Positions 14,479 through 22,513 of a DNA stretch of 38,663 nucleotides are shown here, piece by piece (positions within the stretch are counted from its first letter, which is position 1; the number at the start of each line of letters is the position of its first letter). Made by a program: the position numbers and the translations under genes. The notes under the pieces were generated by a model. The model saw only the letters and a program-made list of their open reading frames with translations. It was not told the origin of the DNA and searched no databases. The stretch is from Bacteroidales bacterium (lineage in GTDB: Bacteria > Bacteroidota > Bacteroidia > Bacteroidales > Paludibacteraceae): NCBI GenBank assembly GCA_900767595.1, contig CAAFZS010000051.1:1-38663 (forward strand). Reading direction: 5' to 3'.

Positions 14479-15803
14479 TATTTAACCCAGTATTTATCCA
14501 CGAGAGCTTGTTTGATATTCACCTCTTCGGGTTTGAAGTAGGTAGCAAACAGTTGCCAAGCGATATCGAGCATCTCGGTTGTATTGATGTTCACATCGAT
14601 AGCCAAGATCTTCTCCGAATAGTCTTTAGCGAAGCTCAAGCAGCGGTTATCGTAATCAGTCAAATCGAAACCGTTCTCCAGTTTGGTCTTTGCATTGGCA
14701 GCGTCGGCGTACAGACGAACAGCCGCGTTCATTACTTGCGGGTGGTCTTCGCGAGTCTTCTTGCCTGCCACTAATTGTTTTAGACGGGATAGTGAACGGA
14801 ACGGATCGACGATCACCTTACCAATATCCGAGTCACGGCGCAGGTAGAGTTGACCCTCGGTGATATATCCGGTGTTATCCGGAATAGCGTGGGTGATGTC
14901 TCCACCGGACAAGGTGGTTACGGCAATGATCGTGATGGATCCGCCTCCTGCTTCCTCAGGGAACTGAACGGCTTTCTCGTATATCTTGGCCAAGTCGCTA
15001 TAGAGCGAACCCGGCATAGAGTCCTTAGACGGGATCTGGTCCATACGGTTACTGACGATAGCCAATGCGTCAGCATAAAGGGTCATATCCGTCAGCAAGA
15101 CGAGCACTTTCTCGTGCTTCTCTACGGCGAAATACTCGGCGGCAGCCAACGCCATATCCGGAACGAGCAGACGTTCAACGGCAGGGTTCTCGGTGGTGTT
15201 CACGAAACTAACGATACGGTCGAGTACACCGGCATTGGAGAACACATTCTTGAAATACAGGTAGTCATCGTTGGTCATTCCCATTGCACCGAGAATGATC
15301 TTATCGGCCTGAGCACGGAGGGCTACATTGGCCATGACGGTGTTATACGGCTGATCGGGGTCGGCAAAGAAAGGAATCTTCTGTCCCGAAACGAGGGTGT
15401 TGTTAAGGTCGATACCGGCAATACCGGTAGCGATGAGCTCGGAGGGTTGTTTACGGCGTACAGGGTTCACACTCGGACCGCCGATCTCAATCTCCTTACC
15501 TTCGATAGCAGGTCCGCCATCGATAGGATCACCGTAAGCGTTAAAGAACCGTCCGGCGAGTTGGTCACTGACTTTGAGTGACGGAGCCTTGCCTAAGAAC
15601 ACCACTTCCGCGTTGGTAGGAATACCTTCTGTACCTTGGAAGACCTGTAAGGTTACATCATCTCCCATAATCTTAACGACCTGGGCTAACTTTCCGTTTA
15701 CGGTGGCCAGTTCGTCGTTACCTACCCCACTCGCTTTGAGCGAACAGGTGGCTTTCGTAATCGCAGTGATCTGCGTAAATATCTTTTGAAATGCTTGTGC
15801 CAT
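14478..15803 (-). CDS. atpB: V/A-type ATP synthase subunit B
   Basis: Subunit B is the non-catalytic nucleotide-binding subunit of the A3B3 head. The 441-residue protein has the beta-barrel start, the RKQPSELIATGIAGIDLNNTLVSGQKIPFF segment, a degenerate P-loop region as expected for B, and the conserved arginine-finger region SLSRLKQLVAGKKTREDHPQV. It lies downstream of atpA across a short heptamer repeat. Length and order are normal. Confidence 0.95.
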   Translation of the reverse strand: MAQAFQKIFTQITAITKATCSLKASGVGNDELATVNGKLAQVVKIMGDDVTLQVFQGTEGIPTNAEVVFLGKAPSLKVSDQLAGRFFNAYGDPIDGGPAIEGKEIEIGGPSVNPVRRKQPSELIATGIAGIDLNNTLVSGQKIPFFADPDQPYNTVMANVALRAQADKIILGAMGMTNDDYLYFKNVFSNAGVLDRIVSFVNTTENPAVERLLVPDMALAAAEYFAVEKHEKVLVLLTDMTLYADALAIVSNRMDQIPSKDSMPGSLYSDLAKIYEKAVQFPEEAGGGSITIIAVTTLSGGDITHAIPDNTGYITEGQLYLRRDSDIGKVIVDPFRSLSRLKQLVAGKKTREDHPQVMNAAVRLYADAANAKTKLENGFDLTDYDNRCLSFAKDYSEKILAIDVNINTTEMLDIAWQLFATYFKPEEVNIKQALVDKYWVK

Positions 15804-15807
15804 TATC

Positions 15808-15842
15808 TTAAAAGTTTAGAGTTTAGAGTGTAGAGTTTAGAG
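15808..15842 (-). repeat. Heptamer tandem repeat between atpA and atpB
   Basis: The plus strand reads GTTTAGA, GTTTAGA, GTGTAGA and GTTTAGA in tandem across the gap and into the last codon of atpA. It is a different heptamer from TCCACTA, but has the same unit length and the same position just before a start codon. Confidence 0.8.
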
Positions 15843-17588
15843 TTGTTTTGTTTTAAGAAGTTCCTCTAATTTCTTCTCATAATCTTTGAATTCAGCGGAT
15901 TGGAACTCGGTATAGTTCATTTGTTTGAGTAAGTTAATCACTTTCTTGAAGTATTCGCTTACATCGATGAAGTTATCGAAGTTATAATCCTTGCGGCAGA
16001 GGTTCATTACCAGTTGGAGCATATATTGCTGACGCTCCAGCGGGCAGAGGGCATCGGTCTTGTCGAAGGCATCTTGTTGGAGAATGATATAGTCAATGAC
16101 CTCACTCTTCCAGAAAGCCTCGTGATAATCAACAGGAACGCCGTCATCACCGAGGATGTTGATTTGTTCTTGAATCTCTTTACCGCGTTGCATATACGTC
16201 TTCATCTCGTTGACGGTGGGTATCCAGTTCTCGTCAATGCGTTTAGCGATATATTCTTGGAACTCAGGATATTCGAGGTACTTTGAATACGAATCGAGCG
16301 GGTTCACAGCCGGATAGCGCTTACGGTCGGCACGAGCCTGTTCCAAAGCGTAGAAGCAACGGGCTACTTTCTTTGTTCCTTCGGTGACAGGTTCTTTCAA
16401 GTTACCTCCGGCAGGAGAAACGGTACCGAGGAATGTGACGGAACCTGTAGCACCATTATTTAAATACACGTAACCCGCGCGAGCATAGAAGGCGCCGATG
16501 ATAGCACTTAAGTCCATCGGGAAGGCGTCCTGACCGGGCAACTCTTCCAAACGGTTACTCATCTCACGCAAGGCTTGTGCCCAACGGGAAGTAGAGTCTG
16601 CCATCAGCATCACACGCAGTCCCATCGAGCGGTAGTACTCGGCGATGGTCATCGAGGTATATACAGACGCCTCACGGGAGGCAACGGGCATATTCGAGGT
16701 ATTGGCAACAATGATGGTACGCTCCATCAGTTTGCGGCCGGTGTGCGGGTCGTCCAGCTCCGGGAACTCCGTAAACGTCTCCACCACCTCGTTGGCACGC
16801 TCACCGCAGGCAGCGATGATCACGATATCCGCCTCCGCCTGTTTGGAGATAGCGTGTTGGAGCACGGTCTTACCGGTTCCGAAAGGACCGGGAATGAAAC
16901 CTGTACCACCCTCGCAGATGGGGTTAGCGGTATCGATAGTGCGGACACCTGTTTCCAGGAGTTTGAATGGACGCGGTTTCTCTTTATAGGCGGTAATGGC
17001 TTTCTTTACCGGCCATTTCTGAACCATCGTTACCACGTGGTCTTCTCCCGTTTCGTCGGTCAGTACGGCTATCTGGTCTTCAATTTTGTACTGTCCTGCT
17101 TTCGCAATGGATTTGATGGTGTATTTGCCCTCGAAGACGAAGGGCACCATAATCTTGTGGGGTTGATTATTCTCATCTACCTCACCCAACCAAGCAGCAG
17201 CTTCGACTACGTCGCCGACATTAGCGAGGGGCTTGAAGTCCCATAGTTTCTCTTTGTCGAGCGGATAGGAGTACTCACCGCGTTGGAGGAAGACGCCGGT
17301 CAGTTTGTCCAGGTCGTTTTGCAGGCCGTCGTAGTTACGGCTCAGCAAACCGGGACCGAGGGTAACCTCTAACATGTGACCGGTAAACTCCACATCGTTA
17401 CCTACTTTCAGTCCACGGGTAGATTCGAACACTTGGGCATAAGCCATGTGTCCCGTGAACTTAATCACTTCTGCCATCAGTCGTGTCTTATTAATGCTGA
17501 TGTAGCAGATTTCGTTTTGCGATACGGGTCCATCTACTTCCACCATTACGAGGTTGGAGATGATACCCTTTACTTTTCCTTTTGTCAT
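15837..17588 (-). CDS. atpA: V/A-type ATP synthase catalytic subunit A
   Basis: Subunit A carries the catalytic site. The 583-residue protein has the N-terminal barrel, the A-specific non-homologous region, the Walker A GPFGTGKT at 234-241, the catalytic glutamate region (AACGERANEVVE), and MADSTSRWAQALREMSNRLEELPGQDAFP. It starts MTKGKVKGIISNLVMVEVDG. It overlaps the DUF2764 gene by four bases. Length is typical for the family. Confidence 0.97.
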   Translation of the reverse strand: MTKGKVKGIISNLVMVEVDGPVSQNEICYISINKTRLMAEVIKFTGHMAYAQVFESTRGLKVGNDVEFTGHMLEVTLGPGLLSRNYDGLQNDLDKLTGVFLQRGEYSYPLDKEKLWDFKPLANVGDVVEAAAWLGEVDENNQPHKIMVPFVFEGKYTIKSIAKAGQYKIEDQIAVLTDETGEDHVVTMVQKWPVKKAITAYKEKPRPFKLLETGVRTIDTANPICEGGTGFIPGPFGTGKTVLQHAISKQAEADIVIIAACGERANEVVETFTEFPELDDPHTGRKLMERTIIVANTSNMPVASREASVYTSMTIAEYYRSMGLRVMLMADSTSRWAQALREMSNRLEELPGQDAFPMDLSAIIGAFYARAGYVYLNNGATGSVTFLGTVSPAGGNLKEPVTEGTKKVARCFYALEQARADRKRYPAVNPLDSYSKYLEYPEFQEYIAKRIDENWIPTVNEMKTYMQRGKEIQEQINILGDDGVPVDYHEAFWKSEVIDYIILQQDAFDKTDALCPLERQQYMLQLVMNLCRKDYNFDNFIDVSEYFKKVINLLKQMNYTEFQSAEFKDYEKKLEELLKTKQL

Positions 17589-18235
17589 ATTTTAATTGAT
17601 TTTTTCATGTCATTAACGAGCTCACGGAAGACGCGTTGTCCTGTCTCCATCGTAAGTTTATCCCAGCGGTGCAGTATCTCGTTCTGTAACCAGTACGACA
17701 GCACTTTCTCTATACCGAAGTCGTCGAACATCGTACGCTCTTCGAGCCACGCTTGGCGGATAGCATCGATAGCGCGTTCCCGCTCCAGTAAGTTCTCGAT
17801 AGCTGCAATGCGAAGCACCTCTTCTACCAGCGGTGTTGTGCCGGTCAAGCCGAAGTCCTTGGCATTGGGGTTAGCCAGTATCTGTTGCGCTACAGAGTTC
17901 ACACCGAGTCGTTCACTCTCACTCTCACTTTCCACTTTGATTTGCTTGCGCAGATCCAGTCCGTGTTTGCGGCAGATAGCGGCAGTGAGGATATTATTCA
18001 GGTCGCGATTAAAACTGAACCAATCCCGCAAGAAACCGTTCTTACTGCTTTCCGCTTTCTCGACAATATCAATACTCCCCTCGCCTTCGGGAGAGGGGTC
18101 GGGGGTGAGGCTCTTCCATAACTGCTTGTCGTGAGCACTCAACTGCTCACTTAGCAGTTCGGTCAACGCCTCTGTGGAGAGCAAGGTCCCTTGTTTGAGG
18201 TCAGGTAATCCGGCGACTAAAAATTCGTATCTCAT
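17585..18235 (-). CDS. DUF2764 family protein, V-type ATP synthase subunit C-like
   Basis: This 216-residue protein lies where subunit C would be, between E and A. It starts MRYEFLVAGLPDLKQGTLL and contains ILTAAICRKHGLDLRKQI, typical of the DUF2764 family found in Bacteroidota V-ATPase operons. It probably links the rotor ring to the central stalk as subunit C does. Residues about 42-56 (LTPDPSPEGEGS) are a repeat-derived insert. Start and stop overlap both neighbours, which supports a complex subunit. Confidence 0.88.
   Translation of the reverse strand: MRYEFLVAGLPDLKQGTLLSTEALTELLSEQLSAHDKQLWKSLTPDPSPEGEGSIDIVEKAESSKNGFLRDWFSFNRDLNNILTAAICRKHGLDLRKQIKVESESESERLGVNSVAQQILANPNAKDFGLTGTTPLVEEVLRIAAIENLLERERAIDAIRQAWLEERTMFDDFGIEKVLSYWLQNEILHRWDKLTMETGQRVFRELVNDMKKSIKI
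18073..18110 (-). repeat. G/C-rich hairpin insert in the DUF2764 gene
   Basis: The plus strand has CTCCCCTC and GAGAGGGG around CGCCTTCGG, followed by TCGGGGGTGAGG. It encodes SLTPDPSPEGEGS in frame. It belongs to the same general class as the inserts at 5791 and 30747. Confidence 0.7.
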
Positions 18236-18822
18236 TAGAAGAGCAAGGTTATCAGTTGTTCACGCAAGAAATTCTTGAAGTATGCTTCGAACTCTTTGTC
18301 GCCGAAGGTGAGTTTATAGCCACCGTTAGCGGGTGCAATAGCAAAATCGGTCTTTAGACCCTTTACTTCGTTGATCTTCACACCTTTGTTCAGTGCCTCT
18401 TTGGCATTGGCAGCGAAATACTTTTTCAGAGCCTCTGCATCTTTGGCATCGATGGTGACGTTACCGTCCTTGGCCATACTCTCTGCCATCTTTACGATGA
18501 TGGACTGCATAAATGCTTTGTCGGCAGTAGCGGCTTTGACGCTGTCGCTTACCACTTGACCGCAGATGAGGTTCGTTACTTCGGTGCGGAGGGCGTTGAC
18601 CGATTGTTCGGCATAGAGTTTGAGTTCCGAACGGGTGTTCTTGTCCAGTTCAGCAGCTTTGGCAGCAGCCTTAGCATCAATGTCGGCAGCTTTCTTTTCT
18701 GCATTAGCCACAATCTCCGCGGCTTTCTTCTCTGCGTCAGCAATCAATTGTTTTGCTTCCGCTTTTCCTTTCTCCACACCTTCCGTGTAGAGTTTGTTTG
18801 TCAATTCTTCTAAATTTGCCAT
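18235..18822 (-). CDS. atpE: V/A-type ATP synthase peripheral stalk subunit E
   Basis: Subunit E, with its partner helix, forms the peripheral stalk. The 195-residue protein starts MANLEELTNKLYTEGVEKGK and runs into a long alanine- and lysine-rich helix (KAEAKQLIADAEKKAAEIVANAEKKAADIDAKA), then a globular C-terminal domain. It is the first ATPase gene of the operon and follows cysE across a mini-hairpin array. A short frame from the array overlaps its start codon. Confidence 0.93.
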   Translation of the reverse strand: MANLEELTNKLYTEGVEKGKAEAKQLIADAEKKAAEIVANAEKKAADIDAKAAAKAAELDKNTRSELKLYAEQSVNALRTEVTNLICGQVVSDSVKAATADKAFMQSIIVKMAESMAKDGNVTIDAKDAEALKKYFAANAKEALNKGVKINEVKGLKTDFAIAPANGGYKLTFGDKEFEAYFKNFLREQLITLLF

Positions 18823-18914
18823 AATATCTTTATTTTATTTTGATCACTTCGTTGTAGGACCGCTGCGCTGTACGACCACTTCGTTGTAGGACCGCTGCGC
18901 TGTACGATTATCAT
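18810..18914 (-). CDS. Repeat-derived leader mini-ORF overlapping the atpE start
   Basis: From the ATG in the array centre a 34-residue frame reads MIIVQRSGPTTKWSYSAAVL and ends 13 bases inside atpE, in another frame. Termination there could help ribosomes re-start on the atpE ATG at 18822. Its opening matches the leader frames at 11975 and 19779. Translation is unproven. Confidence 0.3.
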   Translation of the reverse strand: MIIVQRSGPTTKWSYSAAVLQRSDQNKIKILWQI

Positions 18915-19001
18915 TCAGGGCTTTGCCCGGTCTTACAGTCCCTCTGGGACGGTCTTTCAGGAGCTCCGCTCCGGTCTTTCAGCCCAAAGGGCGGTCTTTC
19001 A
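18841..19001. repeat. Composite mini-hairpin array between cysE and atpE
   Basis: Left half on the plus strand: AC-TTC-GT, GC-TGC-GC, AC-TTC-GT and GC-TGC-GC with TGTAGGACC or TGTACGACC spacers. The centre is GATTATCATT. Right half: GGGC-TTT-GCCC, GTCCC-TCT-GGGAC, GGAGC-TCC-GCTCC and GCCC-AAA-GGGC with GGTCTTACA or GGTCTTTCA spacers. The right end encodes the last residues of CysE. It is nearly identical in the centre to the arrays at 11903 and 19698. Confidence 0.88.
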
Positions 19002-19686
19002 ATAGTTTCACTCCTGCCGGCACATCATGTGTCAGCCACACATTGCCTCCAATGACGGAGCCTTCTCCTATGCGTACGCGTCCGAGGATAGAGGTATTCG
19101 AATATACGGTAACATTATCCTCCAATATCGGGTGTCTTGGTACATCCAGCGGTTGTCCTTGTGCGTCGTGTTGGAAGTTCTTTGCTCCGAGGGTCACTCC
19201 TTGGTAGAGGGTTACGCCTTTTCCGATGATAGCGGTTGCGCCGATAACAATGCCCGTACCGTGGTCGATACAGAACTGCTCCCCTATTTGTGCGGCAGGG
19301 TGTATATCGATGCCGGTGATGCTATGTGCCTGTTCGGTAATGAACCGAGGCAGGACGGGTACACCTAATTGGTAGAGGATGTGGGCGGTGCGGTAATAGA
19401 TCATCTCTTTGAGTCCGGGATAGCAGAAGATCACTTCTTTTTCGCTCTCCACGGCCGGATCGTTGCGCTGTATTGCCTCAAGGTCTGTCAGTATCAGTCG
19501 TTTCAGTTCGGGTAGTTCTTTGTTGAATAGGTCCATTATTTGGGGTGCATTATCCACAAACGAGGATAAGATGACCCCCAGGCTTCCGCGCACCGCCACT
19601 TGTTCGTGGTCTGCGTTAGCCATGAATGCCGTCGGGAATATATACCGACTGATGTGCCTTATCAATATTTTCAATTCTTCTTCCAT
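18979..19686 (-). CDS. cysE: Serine O-acetyltransferase
   Basis: CysE makes O-acetylserine from serine and acetyl-CoA, the substrate of CysK. The product has 235 residues from the ATG at 19686 (MEEELKILIRHIS). The C-terminal left-handed beta-helix is clear: GIDIHPAAQIGEQFCIDHGTGIVIGATAIIGKGVTLYQGVTLG, with the catalytic D and H of IDHGTG. The last residues (KDRPLG) are read from the downstream array. An upstream in-frame ATG at 19779 overlaps the cysK stop codon as ATGA and would add 31 repeat-derived residues (MIIVQRSGHTTKWSYSERSK). I prefer 19686 because the family starts there, but 19779 is possible through coupling. Confidence 0.93.
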   Translation of the reverse strand: MEEELKILIRHISRYIFPTAFMANADHEQVAVRGSLGVILSSFVDNAPQIMDLFNKELPELKRLILTDLEAIQRNDPAVESEKEVIFCYPGLKEMIYYRTAHILYQLGVPVLPRFITEQAHSITGIDIHPAAQIGEQFCIDHGTGIVIGATAIIGKGVTLYQGVTLGAKNFQHDAQGQPLDVPRHPILEDNVTVYSNTSILGRVRIGEGSVIGGNVWLTHDVPAGVKLLKDRPLG

Positions 19687-19697
19687 AATCTTTATTT

Positions 19698-19842
19698 TGA
19701 CCACTTCGTTGTTAGACCGTTTACTTCGTTCACTGTATGACCACTTCGTTGTATGACCGCTTCGCTGTACGATTATCATTCAGGGCTTTGCCCAGTCTTA
19801 CAGTCCCTCCGGGACGGTCTTTCAGCCGTCAGGCGGTCTTCT
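19698..19842. repeat. Composite mini-hairpin array between cysK and cysE
   Basis: Same plan as the arrays at 11903 and 18841: AC-TTC-GT type hairpins with TGTATGACC spacers on the left, centre GATTATCATT, then GGGC-TTT-GCCC, GTCCC-TCC-GGGAC and GCC-GTCA-GGC with GTCTTACA and GGTCTTTCA spacers on the right. The right half lies entirely inside the cysK frame. The left half can be read in frame with cysE. Confidence 0.85.
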
Positions 19843-20750
19843 CTCATCAATGATAAGTATCTCTCTCCGCTATCGGGCAGGATCACTCCGATCATTTTTC
19901 CTTGCCATTCCTGTCGCTGTGCCAAACGGGTAGCCGCTGTAAACGCTGCTCCGGCAGACATTCCTGTCAGGATGCTGTAGCGGGCTGCCAACAGTTTGGC
20001 TCCCTCACGGGCGTCCTCATTGGTGATGGCTATCACTTCGTCCACGACGGAGGAGTCATATAGTTGAGGCACGAATCCTGCGCCTATTCCTTGTAGGGCG
20101 TGAGCTCCGGCTTGTTTGCCGCTCAGTACGGCACTGTTGGCAGGTTCTACGGCAACGGTGTATATCTTGTTATTATGTCTCTTTAGGCAGCGGGCGGTAC
20201 CGATGAGCGTTCCCCCGGTCCCTACCCCGGCGACGAAGGCGTCTATCTGTCCGTCGGTGTCTTGCCATAGTTCCTCTCCGGTGGTCAGTTCGTGTACGCG
20301 AGCGTTAGCAGGGTTAGTGAACTGGTCGAGGATGACGGCTTTGGGATTTTCGGCTTGCAGTTGTTTGGCTTTTTCGATTGCCCCTGCCATACCTTTGGTT
20401 CCGTCGGTGAGCACGAGTTCGGCTCCGTAAGCGCGCAGTAGGTCGCGTCGCTCTTGGGACATCGTATCCGGCATAGTTAGCACCACTTGGTAGCCTTTGA
20501 GTCGTCCTATCCACGCGAGACCGATGCCGGTGTTTCCGCTGGTCGGTTCGATGATGGTGCTACCTTTTGTCAGTTGTCCGTTTCGCTCTGCCTCTTCTAT
20601 CATCGCCAAGGCGGTGCGGTCTTTGATACTCCCGCCCGGATTGAAGCTTTCCAACTTCACGACGATGCGTGCCTGTTGGTTTTTTAGGCCACAAATCTCC
20701 ACCAGAGGTGTATGTCCGATAGTTTCTAATATATTATGCAGAATAGGCAT
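19776..20750 (-). CDS. cysK: Cysteine synthase A (O-acetylserine sulfhydrylase)
   Basis: CysK uses pyridoxal phosphate to make cysteine from O-acetylserine and sulfide. The 324-residue protein has the PLP lysine in VKLESFNPGGSIKDRTA, the substrate loop EPTSGNTGIGLAW and the phosphate loop GVGTGGTLIGTARCL. The core ends at LPDSGERYLSLM. The remaining tail (REDRLTAERPSRRDCKTGQS) is encoded by the right half of the mini-hairpin array, so the natural C-terminus has been replaced or extended. Its TGA overlaps the possible upstream start of cysE. Confidence 0.95.
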   Translation of the reverse strand: MPILHNILETIGHTPLVEICGLKNQQARIVVKLESFNPGGSIKDRTALAMIEEAERNGQLTKGSTIIEPTSGNTGIGLAWIGRLKGYQVVLTMPDTMSQERRDLLRAYGAELVLTDGTKGMAGAIEKAKQLQAENPKAVILDQFTNPANARVHELTTGEELWQDTDGQIDAFVAGVGTGGTLIGTARCLKRHNNKIYTVAVEPANSAVLSGKQAGAHALQGIGAGFVPQLYDSSVVDEVIAITNEDAREGAKLLAARYSILTGMSAGAAFTAATRLAQRQEWQGKMIGVILPDSGERYLSLMREDRLTAERPSRRDCKTGQSPE

Positions 20751-20758
20751 AAAGGGTT

Positions 20759-21403
20759 CTAGTTTTTCTTAATTGCTTCGCTGATGTATTGCTCTATTTC
20801 TCCAGCCGTAACCGAGTATTGCGGTTGCAATTGATTAAAATTGGCATCCATTTGAAAGCGAGAGCCATTGGTCAACATTGAATATAAGTTTTTTGTGTGT
20901 AATATATGTCCCGAATACTTAAGCGCTAAATCAACCATAGATTGAAAGTCAACGCCATAACGCATCAACGAGTAAATATCGTAATAATCTCTATAATTCG
21001 ACCGCCGTAATAGCACTTCCATTTTCATTGCCCCTATAGATAACAAATCGGCAGCGTACAAATTATTTTGAATGTGTACCGGATTAGATACCGGGGTGTA
21101 ACGAGGACTAGCATAAAAAGAAATCTTAACCCCACTAACAGTAAACATCACATGATCTATGTCAACAAGATTCATTTCCTCAATAGTGCCAATAGTTGCC
21201 AATTCCTCTTTTATCTGCGCCCACTCCACTTCCCTATGTTCTTCCTTAAACGTACGCCACTTCATAAAATCCAAATCCTCACTTTGACGGTTGCCTATCT
21301 GCATAGATAACGCCGTTCCACCAACCAAAAGATAGGGCTTGATGCACTCAAGTCCGGAAAGTTGATTAAAAAGAAGTCCTGTATGTGGAGCTAAACCATT
21401 CAT
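20759..21403 (-). CDS. AbiEii-like nucleotidyltransferase toxin
   Basis: This 214-residue protein belongs to the nucleotidyltransferase group of abortive-infection AbiEii and MenT-type toxins. The signature is LVGGTALSMQIGNRQSEDLD: GGTAL at 28-32 and the acidic pair D43 and D45, which would hold metal and nucleotide. The later IGAMKMEVLLRRSNYRDYYDIY matches the K/R-rich conserved region with the YD pair. It overlaps the upstream small gene in an ATGA arrangement and lies eight bases before cysK. Activity against tRNA or other targets is not readable from sequence. Confidence 0.85.
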   Translation of the reverse strand: MNGLAPHTGLLFNQLSGLECIKPYLLVGGTALSMQIGNRQSEDLDFMKWRTFKEEHREVEWAQIKEELATIGTIEEMNLVDIDHVMFTVSGVKISFYASPRYTPVSNPVHIQNNLYAADLLSIGAMKMEVLLRRSNYRDYYDIYSLMRYGVDFQSMVDLALKYSGHILHTKNLYSMLTNGSRFQMDANFNQLQPQYSVTAGEIEQYISEAIKKN

Positions 21404-21732
21404 GCAAACATTCGATTAAGATGACGTGTTTCTTGCGTCTTTAGATATATATCAGGATTCTTAGCTCCGAAATAATACCACGCAAAAAAACGATTCAATG
21501 TACGATAATAATCTCCTTGCGGAATTAGGCTGTCCAACCAAACACGTTTAACATGCTGCTTGCCATAAAGTGTAAATAGTTGGTTTATTTCCGGTAAATC
21601 TAAATGAATAAGTGTCTTTTCGATAATCTGATCATCCGTCGCCCTATCCCAAGACGATGGTTCGTACGACCAAAAGCAATGGTGCGCTTTCAGTTTTTCT
21701 AGCAACTCATATCGAATATCGTTTTTACTCAT
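21400..21732 (-). CDS. Putative antitoxin paired with the AbiEii-like toxin
   Basis: This 110-residue protein starts MSKNDIRYELLEKLKAHHCF and contains AWYYFGAKNPDIYL. It resembles the small DUF6922-type proteins that precede AbiEii-like toxins in Bacteroidota, though I am not certain of the family. It has no classical AbiEi winged helix. The stop overlaps the toxin start (ATGA), and a promoter lies directly upstream at 21756-21788. Its role as antitoxin is inferred from pairing. Confidence 0.65.
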   Translation of the reverse strand: MSKNDIRYELLEKLKAHHCFWSYEPSSWDRATDDQIIEKTLIHLDLPEINQLFTLYGKQHVKRVWLDSLIPQGDYYRTLNRFFAWYYFGAKNPDIYLKTQETRHLNRMFA

Positions 21733-21755
21733 TTACCATTTTTTTCAAATCGCGT

Positions 21756-21788
21756 ACAAAGGTACGACTTTTTTTTGACATACGCAAG
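21756..21788 (-). promoter_or_regulatory. Promoter of the AbiEii-like pair
   Basis: Minus strand: -33 box CTTG at 21788-21785, spacer with CGTATGTCAAAAAAAAGTCG, and -7 box TACCTTTGT at 21764-21756. The start point would be near 21750, giving a short leader before the ATG at 21732. Because cysK follows the toxin gene after eight bases, this promoter may also feed the cys and ATPase genes. Confidence 0.7.
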
Positions 21789-21846
21789 AAAAAAGTAAAC
21801 TTTTTTAATTTTGCCCTCTCGAAAACACAAAAAGTGTGTATAACCC

Positions 21847-22344
21847 TTATTTTTGGAATTTTTGTTTATATGTTTGAACAAGGGAATGATATCCGAGTTT
21901 GTCGATAAAGGATACTAGTATATTGACGGCATCTGCCTGTGTATCACACATTTGCAATCCTTTTACGAAGTCGGATTCGCTGCTGTGTTGTTTGGCATAT
22001 TTGAGGGCTTTGGTATTTTTTCCCTCCGTCATATAGAGGTGCATAAAATACTGATAGGCGTTGCCTACATACCCTTCTTTTTGCGCTTGACGGAAAGTTT
22101 CCAAGAAAGTTGCATACCCTTCCACGTTATCTTTCAGATTGTGATAAGCCATAATCCCATCGTGCATTTTGGAATGAAGTTCTTTTTCACGATTGGTTAC
22201 AGGATGATTCTCTAAATCGCGTTTCCCGATACGACGAGAAAATGACTCTCCTGTAAAGGAATTTGTGATAATCATCGTATCCGAATGTTGGGAAATTTTA
22301 CCGGAAAGTTGTTTAAATGGAGGTACTGGTATTACTTTTGACAT
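21847..22344 (-). CDS. Hypothetical protein
   Basis: This 165-residue protein starts MSKVIPVPPFKQLSGKISQH and has IITNSFTGESFSRRIGKRDLENHPVTNREKELHSK, which recalls small phage or mobile-element proteins of Bacteroidota. The C-terminal half is helical and basic (KALKYAKQHSSESDFVKGLQ). I see no enzyme motif, signal peptide or membrane segment. It has its own promoter at 22514-22546 and a leader of about 160 bases. Function unknown. Confidence 0.7.
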   Translation of the reverse strand: MSKVIPVPPFKQLSGKISQHSDTMIITNSFTGESFSRRIGKRDLENHPVTNREKELHSKMHDGIMAYHNLKDNVEGYATFLETFRQAQKEGYVGNAYQYFMHLYMTEGKNTKALKYAKQHSSESDFVKGLQMCDTQADAVNILVSFIDKLGYHSLVQTYKQKFQK

Positions 22345-22513
22345 AATTTTGTAGGTTTTTTATGTTATATTTGTCCAAATTATTGCAGCGCATCAATGCA
22401 GGAGACACGCAAGGGGTGTATCGGTAGTAGAACGATAGTAGACAATAGGGTGACCGTTGGGTATCAATAATATATTGAATAGAGATTTATTTTATCTAAG
22501 ATTCAAAATTTCT
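22345..22513 (-). other. Long untranslated leader of the hypothetical gene at 22344
   Basis: Between the promoter and the ATG lie about 160 bases with no convincing ORF. They contain the imperfect match ACAATAGGGTGACCGTTGGGT, whose core GGGTGACCGTT also occurs in the 11-bp repeats at 38258-38270. No clear stable hairpin or known riboswitch was recognised. Confidence 0.4.
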
